Notes: generated by a model not told the origin, from the letters alone. 64,000 nt of DNA from Cohnella abietis (GCF_004295585.1 NZ_AP019400.1:4810001-4874000); one strand, 5' to 3'. Positions 18,996 through 28,548 are shown, counted from the first letter of the stretch. Numbers and translations: made by a program.

Positions 18996-19883
18996 TTATT
19001 TGATTGCTGTAAATTTGCGATACATGTATCTTCCCAGCCATCTTGCTGCAAAGTTAAACAGCAATACAGTAATGACAAGGACGGCTGATGCACCTGCAGC
19101 AATTTGTGCAGCATCTGGAGCTAAGCCCTCTGAATTGATCTTCCAAATATGAACAGCCAAAGTTTCAGCTGGGCGGAACGGATTGAGCGGAGAAAACGGG
19201 CTGAATGGGTTCCAATCCGTGAAGTCTAATCTAGGCGAGCTCATTCCCGCTGTAAACAGCAGAGCTGCCGCTTCTCCGAACACCCTACCAGCAGCAAGAA
19301 TCGTACCTGTCAGAATGACCGGAAGTCCGATTGGAAGCATAACTGAAGTTATCGTCTTCCACTTGGACAATCCGAGAGCGAGACTCGCTTCCTTCTGCTC
19401 GCGAGGCACTCCCTTAAGCCCTTGCTCTGTTATCCGAACCATCAATGGAAGATTGAACACGGTAAGTGCCAATGCACCAGAGAACAAGGAAAATCCAAAT
19501 CCGAACAAATTGACCAATACGAGTAGTCCGAACAAACCAACGATAATGGACGGAACGGATGAAAGAACTTCAACGACCAAACGAATGGCACTTGTGATCC
19601 GGTTTGCAGGGGCATATTCGCTCATATAGATACCTGCACCAAGACCGATAGGAATTGTAATAATCATCGTAAGTACGAGTAAGAACACGGAGTTAAATAG
19701 CTGTGGCCCGATGCCACCGCCTTTACGAATCGTCTCCGGTGCTGAGGTTAGAAAGTGAAAGCTGATATGTCCGACGCCCCGGAAGAGAATATAACCGAGC
19801 AAACCAGCTAATATTAGTACGATAAACGCTGCGACCGCAATAATGACGGAGGTTGCAATTTTATCAGCTGTTTTAGCTTTCAT
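18996..19883 (-). CDS. pstA: Phosphate ABC transporter permease PstA
   Basis: 295 aa with six predicted membrane helices and the binding-protein-dependent permease loop REQKEASLALGLSKWKTI. It forms the transmembrane channel with PstC. The start at ATG 19883 overlaps the pstC stop by four bases (ATGA) and is preceded by AAGGGAGATC; the 27 codons upstream in frame overlap pstC and are not used. Confidence 0.94.
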   Translation of the reverse strand: MKAKTADKIATSVIIAVAAFIVLILAGLLGYILFRGVGHISFHFLTSAPETIRKGGGIGPQLFNSVFLLVLTMIITIPIGLGAGIYMSEYAPANRITSAIRLVVEVLSSVPSIIVGLFGLLVLVNLFGFGFSLFSGALALTVFNLPLMVRITEQGLKGVPREQKEASLALGLSKWKTITSVMLPIGLPVILTGTILAAGRVFGEAAALLFTAGMSSPRLDFTDWNPFSPFSPLNPFRPAETLAVHIWKINSEGLAPDAAQIAAGASAVLVITVLLFNFAARWLGRYMYRKFTAIK

Positions 19884-20782
19884 AGCTTCGATCTCCCTTC
19901 TAGGAAGCGTACGATAAATACGAAGACGAACGTCATTAGCATTAAGATAAGAGCCAATGACCACAATGCGTTGTTCGCTAGAGAGCCCATAGCTGTATTG
20001 CCCATGCTAAGTGTAATTGCACTTGTTAAAGTCGAAGCTGATTCAAACAGGGAGCTCGGGATATGCGGAGCATTACCGATAACCATCTGAACAGCGAGCG
20101 CCTCTCCGAATGCGCGTGCAATACCGAGCACAATACCCGTCATCAAAGCTGGCAGCGTTGTAGGAAGTACAATTCGATATATGGTTTGCCAACGTGTAGC
20201 GCCAAGTGCGAAGGATCCTTCTTTCAATCCTTTAGGCAATGCGGCTAATGCGTCAGTTGCTATCGTCGTAATAGTGGGAAGAATCATAATAGAAAGCACT
20301 AAAGCTCCCGCAGCAATTCCTATTCCTTGCCCTGGGAAGACGTTACGGAAAAAAGGAACAATAACACTCAGACCTACAAAGCCGTAAACGACAGAAGGTA
20401 TACCTGCAAGCAGCTCAATGACTGGCTGTAAATAGCGACGTCCGAATTTAGGCGCTATTTCAACCATGAATACTGCTGCACAGAAGCCGAGCGGTGCTGC
20501 GATAGCCGCAGCGAGTAAGGATGTGCTGAAAGAACCGAATATAAAGGGTAGTGCGCCGAACACAGCTGGCTCTCCTTCAGGTGCCCATTTCAGCCCTGTC
20601 AGAAGATCTAATACGTTTACATGATTGACGAAAAAGGTACTCAGTCCCTTTGATGCGACAAAGTAGACAATAGAAACGATGGTACCAATGAGGAATGCTA
20701 TGCACAATAGGGTATATACCTTACCTACCCATTCTTCTGCAAGATGCGGCTTAGCTTTTTGCCGTTCTAACGACTGAGCCAT
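19880..20782 (-). CDS. pstC: Phosphate ABC transporter permease PstC
   Basis: 300 aa, six hydrophobic helices, the PstC-typical PVIELLAGIPSVVYGFVGL and the EAA-like loop LKEGSFALGATRWQTIYRI. It pairs with PstA in the membrane to translocate phosphate delivered by PstS. It starts 76 bases after pstS ends; the short gap holds an inverted repeat around AATCAAGAGGC / GCCTCTTGATT (20804-20838) that could attenuate transcription, so that PstS is made in excess of the membrane parts. Confidence 0.95.
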   Translation of the reverse strand: MAQSLERQKAKPHLAEEWVGKVYTLLCIAFLIGTIVSIVYFVASKGLSTFFVNHVNVLDLLTGLKWAPEGEPAVFGALPFIFGSFSTSLLAAAIAAPLGFCAAVFMVEIAPKFGRRYLQPVIELLAGIPSVVYGFVGLSVIVPFFRNVFPGQGIGIAAGALVLSIMILPTITTIATDALAALPKGLKEGSFALGATRWQTIYRIVLPTTLPALMTGIVLGIARAFGEALAVQMVIGNAPHIPSSLFESASTLTSAITLSMGNTAMGSLANNALWSLALILMLMTFVFVFIVRFLEGRSKL

Positions 20783-20858
20783 ATATCTCTCCCTTTACAC
20801 AGTCAATCAAGAGGCTGTATCGTTCTGCCTCTTGATTGGCTCATGATTTGGAACCCTA

Positions 20859-21749
20859 TTATTTTGTAATATTGCCACTAACATCGCGCTTTACTTCCAT
20901 TTTGCTTGCTGGAATGTAGCCAAGCTCTACAACGTCGCCGTTCTGAACTTCGTCACTCAGCATGTACTCTAGGAATGCTTTAACAGCTGCGGTAGGCTCA
21001 CCTTTTGTATACATGTGCTCATATGCCCATACTGGATAAGTTCCGTTAGCTACATTTTCTACGTTTGCATCTACGCCTTCATATTTAACTGCTTTTACGG
21101 AGTCATCCAGGTAGGAAAGAGCAAGATAACCGATTGCTCCTGGTGTTTCGCCGACTAGCTTCTTAACTGTACCGGAGGAATCCTCTTGGATAGAGCCCTT
21201 CAAATCTTCTGATTTTTGACCAAGTGCATATTTCTCGAAAGTCGCACGAGTACCTGAGCTTGATGGACGGTTAATAATTTGAATGCTTTGATCGTTACCG
21301 CCAACTTCTTTCCAGTTCGTTACTTTACCTGTGAAAATATCAACCAGCTGCTGCTTCGTTAAGTTATCAACTGCAACTTCTTTATTCACGACTGCGGACA
21401 TACCCACTACCGCAACTTGATGATCGACTAATGCTGCTGCTTTATCTGCATCCAGCTTTTCTTCTGCGAATACGTCAGAGTTACCGATGTCCGATTGTCC
21501 TTCAGATACTTGAGTAAGACCAGTACCGCTTCCGCCTGCTTGAACTTGAATCGATACTTTCTTATTAGAATCCATGAATTTCTTCGATACTTGATCAACT
21601 AGCGGCTGCAAAGCCGATGATCCTGTCGCTAGAAACGAGCCCGATAATTCGCTTCCACCATTGTTGCCACCATCATTATTTTTTTGGCCGCAAGCAGCCA
21701 GAGCTACCGTTAGAGTTAACACCATCAACAACATTACTGTCTTTTTCAT
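20859..21749 (-). CDS. pstS: Phosphate-binding lipoprotein PstS
   Basis: The start at ATG 21749 follows GGAAGGGG. A lipoprotein signal (MKKTVMLLMVLTLTVALAAC) ends in a LAAC lipobox, so the mature protein is lipid-anchored outside the membrane. The phosphate-binding segments are recognisable: GSSALQPLV, GGSGTGLTQVSEGQSDIGNS, and NRPSSSGTRATFEKYALG. It delivers phosphate to PstC-PstA-PstB encoded just downstream. A PhoP box and a -10 element lie upstream. Confidence 0.96.
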   Translation of the reverse strand: MKKTVMLLMVLTLTVALAACGQKNNDGGNNGGSELSGSFLATGSSALQPLVDQVSKKFMDSNKKVSIQVQAGGSGTGLTQVSEGQSDIGNSDVFAEEKLDADKAAALVDHQVAVVGMSAVVNKEVAVDNLTKQQLVDIFTGKVTNWKEVGGNDQSIQIINRPSSSGTRATFEKYALGQKSEDLKGSIQEDSSGTVKKLVGETPGAIGYLALSYLDDSVKAVKYEGVDANVENVANGTYPVWAYEHMYTKGEPTAAVKAFLEYMLSDEVQNGDVVELGYIPASKMEVKRDVSGNITK

Positions 21750-21797
21750 TTCTTTAGTTCCCCTTCCAACTCTCAAGTATTTTTTCTTACAGTTCAT

Positions 21798-21840
21798 ATT
21801 GTAGAAGGTTGTCGTTTGGCAGATGTTTTCGTATTGTTAA
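21798..21840 (-). promoter_or_regulatory. PhoP box and -10 of the pstS promoter
   Basis: On the minus strand TTAACA (21835-21840), AAAACA (21824-21829) and CAAACG (21813-21818) recur with an exact 11-base period, the layout of Bacillus PhoP-binding sites. A TACAAT -10 hexamer (21798-21803) follows after 9 bases. Confidence 0.8.
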
Positions 21841-21946
21841 CGGAGTGAAAAAAGTTAATACACTTTTTCTATGTAAATGATAAAATTATAGGCGAAGTTG
21901 ATAACTAGCTAAATAAAGTGGGGTTTATATCATCAGTCTATTAAAA

Positions 21947-22804
21947 ATGAAATTACTCGTCCTAATCGATCGCTATAAACAAGTTACTGCCGTTGCCAAT
22001 TCACTGGGAATGAAGCAGCCGACAATCAGCTTCCATATGAAGAAAATGGAGTCCGAATGGGGCACGAAGCTGTTCGAAGCTAAAGCAGGTCGGATCTTTC
22101 TTACAAACGCGGGTAAAATGCTGCTGCCTTACGCAGCTCAGATTAGCGCGCTATATTCTGAAGCTGAATCGAAAATGGTCGAGCTAAGAGATAATGAAAG
22201 AAATTTATTTCGTATCGGTTGTACAGACTGTGCAATGACTACGCTTGCTCGTTCTGGTTGGTTACAGGGCTTAAAGGATAAAATAGATGTTCAAGTTACC
22301 GTGCAAACCGGCAATGAAGAAGGACTGTTTAACCTACTGAAAGCTGGTATGCTCGATTTGGTTGTATGTGGTCAACTACCGCAGGAATCTGAAGACTTCC
22401 AATACGAGAGCTTAACATCCACATCAATGAAGCTTATTGTCCCCATCGACCACCCATTGACTGTTTCGGACGAGATTATTGCTCCGCATAATCTTTACAA
22501 ATATCCTTTTATTGATCATACGGAGCGGTCCATAAGCCAACTTATTGCAACATGGAAAGCACAATTTCATTGGAACCTTCAAGCAGGAGCGAAATTCGAA
22601 TCCGTAGAAATGATTTTCAGCGCCGTAGAAGCCCAGCTTGGCTTAGCTATATTGCCGGAATGTACTCTTCCCGATCCTGCCAGAAGGGTAGCTGCGTTAG
22701 AGCTTCCCGGACATTGCTCCGAGTGGAGCCTATATGCTAGCTGGAAACCAAATTATTGGAATACTGAGCTCATGAAGCAGATGGTTAGCAGTATATCTCT
22801 TTGA
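21947..22804 (+). CDS. LysR-family transcriptional regulator
   Basis: 285 aa. The N-terminal winged helix-turn-helix (AVANSLGMKQPTISFHMKKM, then LFEAKAGRIFLTNAGKMLL) and a C-terminal periplasmic-binding-like effector domain (LIVPIDHPLT, AVEAQLGLAILPE) define the family. It is divergent from pstS (197 bases) and convergent with the second pstA, so it may control one or both phosphate modules; phosphate operons are not usual LysR targets, and this is an inference. The reading frame remains open upstream of ATG 21947, so translation could start a few codons earlier at a rare start codon. Confidence 0.88.
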   Translation: MKLLVLIDRYKQVTAVANSLGMKQPTISFHMKKMESEWGTKLFEAKAGRIFLTNAGKMLLPYAAQISALYSEAESKMVELRDNERNLFRIGCTDCAMTTLARSGWLQGLKDKIDVQVTVQTGNEEGLFNLLKAGMLDLVVCGQLPQESEDFQYESLTSTSMKLIVPIDHPLTVSDEIIAPHNLYKYPFIDHTERSISQLIATWKAQFHWNLQAGAKFESVEMIFSAVEAQLGLAILPECTLPDPARRVAALELPGHCSEWSLYASWKPNYWNTELMKQMVSSISL

Positions 22805-22821
22805 GGCCATCCAAGCAGCTC

Positions 22822-23718
22822 TTAGCGATTTTTACGTTCTTTAATCCATAGAGGTATTCTGAACACGACATTAAACATCAGAATAACAAAGACGAGAACT
22901 GCAGCCGCTTTATCGGAGATAGATACCGCATCAGGTACGATTGCTTCTGACTGGACATACCAGAGGTGAACAGCCAATGTCTCACCAGGGGAAAGCAGAT
23001 TAAAGTCCCACATCTCGCCGGAGGTCGTTACACCCGCCGTCAGGATGATTACCGCGCTTTCACCGAATGCGCGCCCTGCGACTAAACAAATTCCTGTTAC
23101 GATACCACTGATCGCAGTTGGAACTAGCACTCTTCTTATCGTCTGCAGGTGCGTTGCTCCTAGAGCGAAGGAAGCCTGCTTCATTTCTTTGGGAACAGCT
23201 CTGATTGCCTCTTCCGTTACCCGCGTCATAACAGGCAGGTTCAGGAATGCCAAGCTTACTGCACCACCAATAATGGTAAGTCCAATCTGAAACATCTCAA
23301 CAAACAAAGCGATTCCGAACAAGCCGAATATAATAGAAGGAACAGAAGCTAACCCTTCAACACAAATCCGCACAAACCCAACTAGCTTGTTGTTAGGAGC
23401 GAACTCGGCTAAATAAATACCCGCAGCCATACCAAGAGGGATGGAGATCGCAAGTGAAATGAATAGCATGTAGAAGGAATTAAATAACGCAGGACCAATT
23501 CCTCCCCCTTCCTCCATCTCGCTTGGCAGCCCCATGATGAAATCCCAGGTTAAATGCGGCAGTCCTTTTTGCAAAATGAGAAAGAGCAAAGCACATATAA
23601 AAAGAACGATACATGCTGAAATGCCCCATACCAGAACAGTAAAGATCCGATTCTTTACGTTATTAATGCCTTTTCCAGAGCTAAAAGCTCCTTGTGATCC
23701 GTTAGTAGCTACCTTCAT
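22822..23718 (-). CDS. pstA: PstA-like permease of a second phosphate transporter
   Basis: 298 aa, six membrane helices, permease loop KEMKQASFALGATHLQTIRRV and GLASVPSIIFGLFGIALF. It overlaps pstC-2 by four bases (23715-23718) and is the last gene of the module. No pstB follows; the next feature is the convergent LysR gene 18 bases away. The transporter therefore needs an ATPase encoded elsewhere, possibly one of the two pstB copies in the neighbouring operon. Confidence 0.92.
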   Translation of the reverse strand: MKVATNGSQGAFSSGKGINNVKNRIFTVLVWGISACIVLFICALLFLILQKGLPHLTWDFIMGLPSEMEEGGGIGPALFNSFYMLFISLAISIPLGMAAGIYLAEFAPNNKLVGFVRICVEGLASVPSIIFGLFGIALFVEMFQIGLTIIGGAVSLAFLNLPVMTRVTEEAIRAVPKEMKQASFALGATHLQTIRRVLVPTAISGIVTGICLVAGRAFGESAVIILTAGVTTSGEMWDFNLLSPGETLAVHLWYVQSEAIVPDAVSISDKAAAVLVFVILMFNVVFRIPLWIKERKNR

Positions 23719-24683
23719 TGTTGTGCCCCCTTACGTTGGAACAATCGAACAAGCACAATCATTAAGAGAGAAATAACAAGCAGTAGGAAGCCCATCATAT
23801 ACAGCGCATTATTCCAAGTAGAATCAAACGGAACGTTAGCAATTTGCATAACGATGTTACTTGTTAATACAGATGTAGGCTTGAACAGCGCATCCGCGAG
23901 CTGTGGCGTATTCCCAATGACCATTACAACAGCCATAGTCTCACCAATTGCTCTAGCCATCCCTAGAATAACCCCATACATAATTCCGCTCTTCGAAGCT
24001 GGGATAATAACTCTAAATATCGTTTGGAATCTTGTAGCTCCGAGTGCATAAGAGGCATCTCTGTATTTCCTTGGAACAACACTAATTGCATCATCGCTAA
24101 TCCGGCTAATTGTCGGAAGCACCATAATCGTAAGTACGATGGCTGCCGCAAGAATACCGTCACCCATATTTGTTCCCGTCAAGTCCCTTAATAGCGGAAT
24201 AAGTATCGTCAATCCTAGAAATCCATAAACAACGGAAGGAATACCTACGAGTAGGTCCAGAATAGGACGCAAGAAGTTCCTCATCCATTTCGGGGCGATT
24301 TCAGATAGAAATACGGCAATAATAATCGACAAGGGCACTGAGATTAAAAGCGTCAGCAGTGTGAGTGCAAAAGTACCAAAGATGAAAACAAATGCTCCGT
24401 AGCTATCGTTCTCAGGAGACCAATCCGTCGAGAAAAAGAAGGTCATCGGCGAAACATCACGGAAGGTAAGTACACCCGTTCTAAACATAAAAAACAAAAT
24501 ACTAAACAATATCACGCAAACGAATGCAGCACTTGCAAAGCAAGCAATTTTGAAAAAGCGGTTGTAAACGAAAAGTCTATTTTTCCGATCAAACCATTTA
24601 CCTGAACCGGCTTTGATGCTGCCTCCCAGCTCATTCACTTCTTTAGTGACAATCGTTCCTTGAGCTGCATTATCGAGTTGCAT
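23715..24683 (-). CDS. pstC: PstC-like permease of a second phosphate transporter
   Basis: 322 aa with a 40-residue polar N-terminus, six membrane helices, ILDLLVGIPSVVYGFLGL and the loop VPRKYRDASYALGATRFQTIF. It partners the adjacent PstA-like protein. It begins 89 bases after the PstS-like gene on the same strand; the gap contains no evident terminator. Confidence 0.92.
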   Translation of the reverse strand: MQLDNAAQGTIVTKEVNELGGSIKAGSGKWFDRKNRLFVYNRFFKIACFASAAFVCVILFSILFFMFRTGVLTFRDVSPMTFFFSTDWSPENDSYGAFVFIFGTFALTLLTLLISVPLSIIIAVFLSEIAPKWMRNFLRPILDLLVGIPSVVYGFLGLTILIPLLRDLTGTNMGDGILAAAIVLTIMVLPTISRISDDAISVVPRKYRDASYALGATRFQTIFRVIIPASKSGIMYGVILGMARAIGETMAVVMVIGNTPQLADALFKPTSVLTSNIVMQIANVPFDSTWNNALYMMGFLLLVISLLMIVLVRLFQRKGAQQ

Positions 24684-24772
24684 AAGAGTCTTCCTCCCAT
24701 GAAGAAACCAGCGTCGCGTAAACTCCGCTTAGCTGGCCTCTTCCCCTATGTTTGCTATGGAGCATTATTTAA

Positions 24773-25624
24773 TTATTTGATTGCGGAGATCGGAATGAAT
24801 TTCAATTTTTTCAGTGAGCCGTTTTGGAACTTAGCGCTTTGGATATACTCGATGAACGCTTTAACAGCACCTTCAGGCTTACCTTTAGTCATGTAGTAGC
24901 CGTAGCCCCAAACTTTGTAAGTACCGTTAACAACGTTCGCTTCAGTAGCAGCTACACCGTTAATTTGCACAGCCTTCATGTTGCTAGTTACATAGACAAG
25001 ATCGATATAACCGATAGCGTTAGGCGTAGTTTCGATAGCCGTTTTCATGTCACCGCTGGATTTAACTTCTTTGTAGTTACTGCCTTTAGTTATGAAATCA
25101 GTACCTTGTAAAGCTTTCATTTGGAAGTTAACACGAGTACCTGAACCAAATGCGCGGTTTACAACAATAATGTCCGCATCAGCTCCGCCAACGTCCTTCC
25201 AATTCGTTACTTTACCAGAGAAGATATCTTGCAACTGCTTAGTCGTTAAGCTATCAGCCTTCACATTCTTATTCACGACAGCTGCGAAAGGAATAATAGC
25301 TACTTTGTTTGCTACTTGACCATCGAATTTTTTGAAGCCCGGTACATCCTCAGAAGCATCCCAGTCTACTGCTCCGATGTCTGCAATACCTTTACGTACG
25401 GATTGTGGACCTGTTACAGAGCCAGCAGCTGAAGCTGAAATTTTAACCTTTGGGTTCAGCTTTTTGAATTCATTAGAAGCTTGAAGCGTTAGAGGAAGAA
25501 GTGCGGAAGAGCCATTAATTACGATTTTTCCGCTTAACGAGCTAGCAGCACCTGCTGCGGATACGGATGATGTAACGAGTGCGATCGCCATTGCAGCGAC
25601 AGTTAAAGACTTGAATAATTTCAT
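24773..25624 (-). CDS. PstS-like phosphate-binding protein without lipobox
   Basis: The start at ATG 25624 follows GAGAGGAGAAAT. The signal peptide (MKLFKSLTVAAMAIALV...SAAGA) has no lipobox cysteine, so unlike the first PstS this protein would be released after signal peptidase I cleavage or held in the wall. Substrate-binding segments are GSSALLPLTLQAS, SAAGSVTGPQSVRKGIADIG and NRAFGSGTRVNFQMKAL. It lies 23 bases after the stalk-domain protein gene, with which it shares the PhoP-controlled promoter. Confidence 0.9.
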   Translation of the reverse strand: MKLFKSLTVAAMAIALVTSSVSAAGAASSLSGKIVINGSSALLPLTLQASNEFKKLNPKVKISASAAGSVTGPQSVRKGIADIGAVDWDASEDVPGFKKFDGQVANKVAIIPFAAVVNKNVKADSLTTKQLQDIFSGKVTNWKDVGGADADIIVVNRAFGSGTRVNFQMKALQGTDFITKGSNYKEVKSSGDMKTAIETTPNAIGYIDLVYVTSNMKAVQINGVAATEANVVNGTYKVWGYGYYMTKGKPEGAVKAFIEYIQSAKFQNGSLKKLKFIPISAIK

Positions 25625-25647
25625 TTTTATTTCTCCTCTCAATTCTC

Positions 25648-27060
25648 TTATCGGGTTGTTGGTTTCCAAAGACCGTTATTGCTCAAGAATACTTTTCCAT
25701 CATTAATAACTGCGATAGGTGATCCTGCTTTTGCTACTACTTCACTTACGCTGTCCGAAACAGTGTACAGTTGCTTGGCAGCACCTGTAGCCGAATCAAC
25801 CTCATAAACGAATTGGCTTGAAGCAGTGCCTTCAGTAAGCAAATACCATTTGCCAGCAGCATAAGTTGCTTCGAAGATGTCTTTTTCTGCAAACAATGTT
25901 TTAACTGTTTTATCCTTGCCAACTGTAACTAGGATAGATTTTGCTGCTGCATCATCACTAACAGCTACATAAGATACACTTGAACCATCGGCAGCTGCAT
26001 GAATGAACACCTTGTCATCCGTAGATGTAGTCAATTGAACCGCTTTGTTGTCTTTGATTGAAGGATCAACCGTATAGGCGAAGATTTGCGGCTCAGTACC
26101 TTTCATATCAATCGTGACATCGTCACTCTCAACTGGCTTGGAGCCGTCAGCAACTACCGCACCTGGCTTAGTTACCGTATAAGTAAATGTTTTGCCGTCT
26201 ATAGATACATCTAAATTTGCTTTATAGTCTACTTTGTCTTCAAGAATCTTAGAAATTGTACCTGCTGCAAGATCTAGCTTAGCAATAACGCTACCTTTGT
26301 CTCCTTGAAGGAAATAAATAGCTGAGCTATCAGCCGACCATACGAGTTCTGGCTTGATGCTAGTATCTGAGCTTACTTTCGACTCTGATTTCGCATTGAA
26401 ATCGTAGACATAAACTTCACCAGCAGCATTCGTATAAGCAGCTTTAGTTCCGTTAGGTGCTAAGATCAAGTCCGATGCATCCTGTACAATACGTAACTTC
26501 TCATATTTAGTAGATAGCGCATCAACTAAGAAATCTAAGCGACCCGAATCTGTCTCTTGTGAAGCAATCAATCTAGCAGAATCTAGCCATTGAATATGAT
26601 CTACTCCTCCAAGCAAGTCTGCATCTAACCAGATATTGCCGGAGTCATCCTTCAAGAAATGTCCGCCCAACGCTTCAACAAAAGCTTGTAATTCTACATA
26701 ACCTGTTCCTTTTAAGCTCTTAACTGGAACTTCTAGAGTAATTTCTACTCCGTCAGCATCTATCACTTTGCTATTCAGCTTCATTTCCACTGTACTACCA
26801 TTAAGAGATACTGTAATATTGCTTTTTTCTGTTTGAATATCAGCACCCAGCTTATTGCTTAAATCCCGGATTCCAACAAGCGTTTTGCCTTTTTCAATGA
26901 ATGTATTGATGTTTACTGGTACCCCGTTCACAATAAAAGCTGAACTATTTACTTGAACTACACTTGCTTTTGTTACAGTTGCTGCAGAAACTGCTCCTAC
27001 AGATGAAACTCCGACTGCCAATGCCAACACAGAAACAATAGACGCTTTTTTTAGCAACAT
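25648..27060 (-). CDS. Secreted stalk-domain (copper amine oxidase N-like) plus beta-propeller protein
   Basis: 470 aa. A signal peptide (to about residue 27) is followed by a copper-amine-oxidase N-terminal-type stalk domain (about 37-150: FIVNGVPVNINTFIEKGKTL, VGIRDLSNKLGA, YVELQAFVEALGGHF), common in Paenibacillus surface proteins. From about 150 onwards the sequence has blades of a TolB/WD40-like propeller (LILAPNGTKAAYTN, LVWSADSSAIYFLQGDKG). No catalytic residues are seen. It is the first gene of the second phosphate module and sits directly behind a four-repeat PhoP box, so it is predicted to be made under phosphate starvation. Its role in phosphate capture is an inference. Confidence 0.85.
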   Translation of the reverse strand: MLLKKASIVSVLALAVGVSSVGAVSAATVTKASVVQVNSSAFIVNGVPVNINTFIEKGKTLVGIRDLSNKLGADIQTEKSNITVSLNGSTVEMKLNSKVIDADGVEITLEVPVKSLKGTGYVELQAFVEALGGHFLKDDSGNIWLDADLLGGVDHIQWLDSARLIASQETDSGRLDFLVDALSTKYEKLRIVQDASDLILAPNGTKAAYTNAAGEVYVYDFNAKSESKVSSDTSIKPELVWSADSSAIYFLQGDKGSVIAKLDLAAGTISKILEDKVDYKANLDVSIDGKTFTYTVTKPGAVVADGSKPVESDDVTIDMKGTEPQIFAYTVDPSIKDNKAVQLTTSTDDKVFIHAAADGSSVSYVAVSDDAAAKSILVTVGKDKTVKTLFAEKDIFEATYAAGKWYLLTEGTASSQFVYEVDSATGAAKQLYTVSDSVSEVVAKAGSPIAVINDGKVFLSNNGLWKPTTR

Positions 27061-27110
27061 CGACTCTGATCACCCTTCTGAATTAAGGTAGAATTTAACT
27101 TACTATTGTG

Positions 27111-27164
27111 AGTATAGTCCTCAATTGTAAATTCTCTGTTCGAGGTTCGTTTTCGAATTGTTAA
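27111..27164 (-). promoter_or_regulatory. Four-repeat PhoP box and -10 of the second phosphate operon
   Basis: On the minus strand TTAACA (27159-27164), AAAACG (27148-27153), CGAACA (27137-27142) and TTTACA (27126-27131) are spaced by exactly 11 bases. TATACT (27111-27116) follows after 9 bases, the same geometry as the pstS promoter. The distal repeat abuts the stop codon of the MCP-like gene. Confidence 0.85.
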
Positions 27165-27166
27165 AT

Positions 27167-28351
27167 TTATGTATTAATTTGATTGACTAGCTTGTGAAAT
27201 TCCTTGCTAATCTCATTCGAAATTCCCATAGCATCTCGGGATGCAGAGACAAGCCTTGAGGCAGCCTCATTGTTAAGCTCTGATGAGCTCCATAGCTGGG
27301 CAAAGGTATCTTCCGTCTTCTTAACTTGAACGAAGCCTCTATCCGCTCCTTTCTTTCCTTCACCTACGAGATTAGCTGCACTTTCTACAGCTTCTGCCAT
27401 TGATTTGATCAGCCCCGTAATTTGGCCTGCTGATTTCTTAGTCTGGTCCGCCAAAGAACGAATTTCATGGGCGACTACTCCAAATCCCTTACCATGCTCA
27501 CCCGCCCTAGACGCTTCTATTGTGGCGTTGACGGCGAGTAGATTACATTGATCAGCCAGATCCGCAATTAATCGAATGATGCCATCCGCCGCAGATGTTC
27601 TTTCTGTAAGCTGGACAACAGCCTTCTCTTGCTTAGCTGCATTAGCAGACCACAGCTTAAATAGCTGAAGCATACCTTCCAATTCATCTCTTCCTTGATC
27701 GGTTATTTCAGCGATCCGCTCGCTGCACGCTTGGGTACCGTTTGCTGTCTCTGTTACTTTGGTTACGGACTCATGAATATTGGTTATCATCATTTCCGTA
27801 TCGCGAATAGTTCGAATTTGTCTACTAACCGCTTCTCGCTGCAATAATCGGGAAACATTGAGCAGATCATTCACAGTCATTACCCCAACGAATCGGCTAC
27901 TGTCAGTTAGTATGACTGCATCATAGAAAGATTCTTCTGAACGGGATAAAGCTCGGTCAATGAGCTCTTGGGGTGGAGTGGATATTTCTAAAATGAGTGG
28001 TGCAGCATCCATCAAATGAGAGATCGGTCTATTCCCAAACAGCGACATTCCATACAATGAGCCCAATAGCCTGAAGAAGCGATCCTTCATTATTAATCCA
28101 ATTGGATGGTGATTTTCGTCGCATACAACAACGCATTCTAGCAGCTTGCTCCGACGAAACAGATTGACTAAATCATCGCTCTGCTGATCCGGAGAAATAA
28201 TCGGACAGTTTTTCAACCAATCCTTAACAATAATCGGCTGAAAAATATCCTTTACCGAATGCTCGCTTAATGGAGGAGCTTGAGAAACTGATCTTTTTAC
28301 AGCAGTAGCTTCCACTAATTCAGTTCTTACTCTTGTGGGAGTGCTTATCAT
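27167..28351 (-). CDS. Soluble CBS-domain plus methyl-accepting-type signalling protein
   Basis: 394 aa and no membrane helix. Residues about 40-175 contain a CBS-like pair (ECVVVCDENHHPIGLIMKDRF; DAVILTDSSRFVGVMTVNDLL) of the same type as in the GGDEF protein at 14311. Residues about 200-390 form a short chemoreceptor signalling helix hairpin with the conserved tip NLLAVNATIEASRAGEHGKG and FGVVAHEIRSLADQTKKSA. Such soluble receptors usually act through CheA/CheW, sensing an intracellular ligand through the CBS part. No che gene is nearby. The adaptation region is short compared with full-length receptors. Confidence 0.85.
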   Translation of the reverse strand: MISTPTRVRTELVEATAVKRSVSQAPPLSEHSVKDIFQPIIVKDWLKNCPIISPDQQSDDLVNLFRRSKLLECVVVCDENHHPIGLIMKDRFFRLLGSLYGMSLFGNRPISHLMDAAPLILEISTPPQELIDRALSRSEESFYDAVILTDSSRFVGVMTVNDLLNVSRLLQREAVSRQIRTIRDTEMMITNIHESVTKVTETANGTQACSERIAEITDQGRDELEGMLQLFKLWSANAAKQEKAVVQLTERTSAADGIIRLIADLADQCNLLAVNATIEASRAGEHGKGFGVVAHEIRSLADQTKKSAGQITGLIKSMAEAVESAANLVGEGKKGADRGFVQVKKTEDTFAQLWSSSELNNEAASRLVSASRDAMGISNEISKEFHKLVNQINT

Positions 28352-28488
28352 AGGACAGGAGCACCTCGTCTCTGCATGGGGTTCATGAAAATATTTCCTT
28401 ATACTGAAAATATCAAATTTATGTTATCCATTTATTCGGATTGTGTTAACGCAGTGTAAACTTTGTCGAATGTAGATAAAAGCAAAAT

Positions 28489-28516
28489 AGCCCTCTCAGT
28501 TAATAATGAGAGGGCT
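28489..28516 (-). terminator. Terminator of the 674-aa anchored protein gene
   Basis: A 10-bp perfect stem AGCCCTCTCA / TGAGAGGGCT with an 8-base loop, followed by ATTTTG on the minus strand, 33 bases after the stop codon. Confidence 0.85.
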
Positions 28517-28548
28517 AAAGATTACGAGCGCACAATTTACCTAACTTA

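Noticed and set aside
19183..19629. A 148-codon plus-strand frame inside pstA.
   Set aside because: It is antisense to a well-supported permease gene and has no ribosome site or recognisable product.
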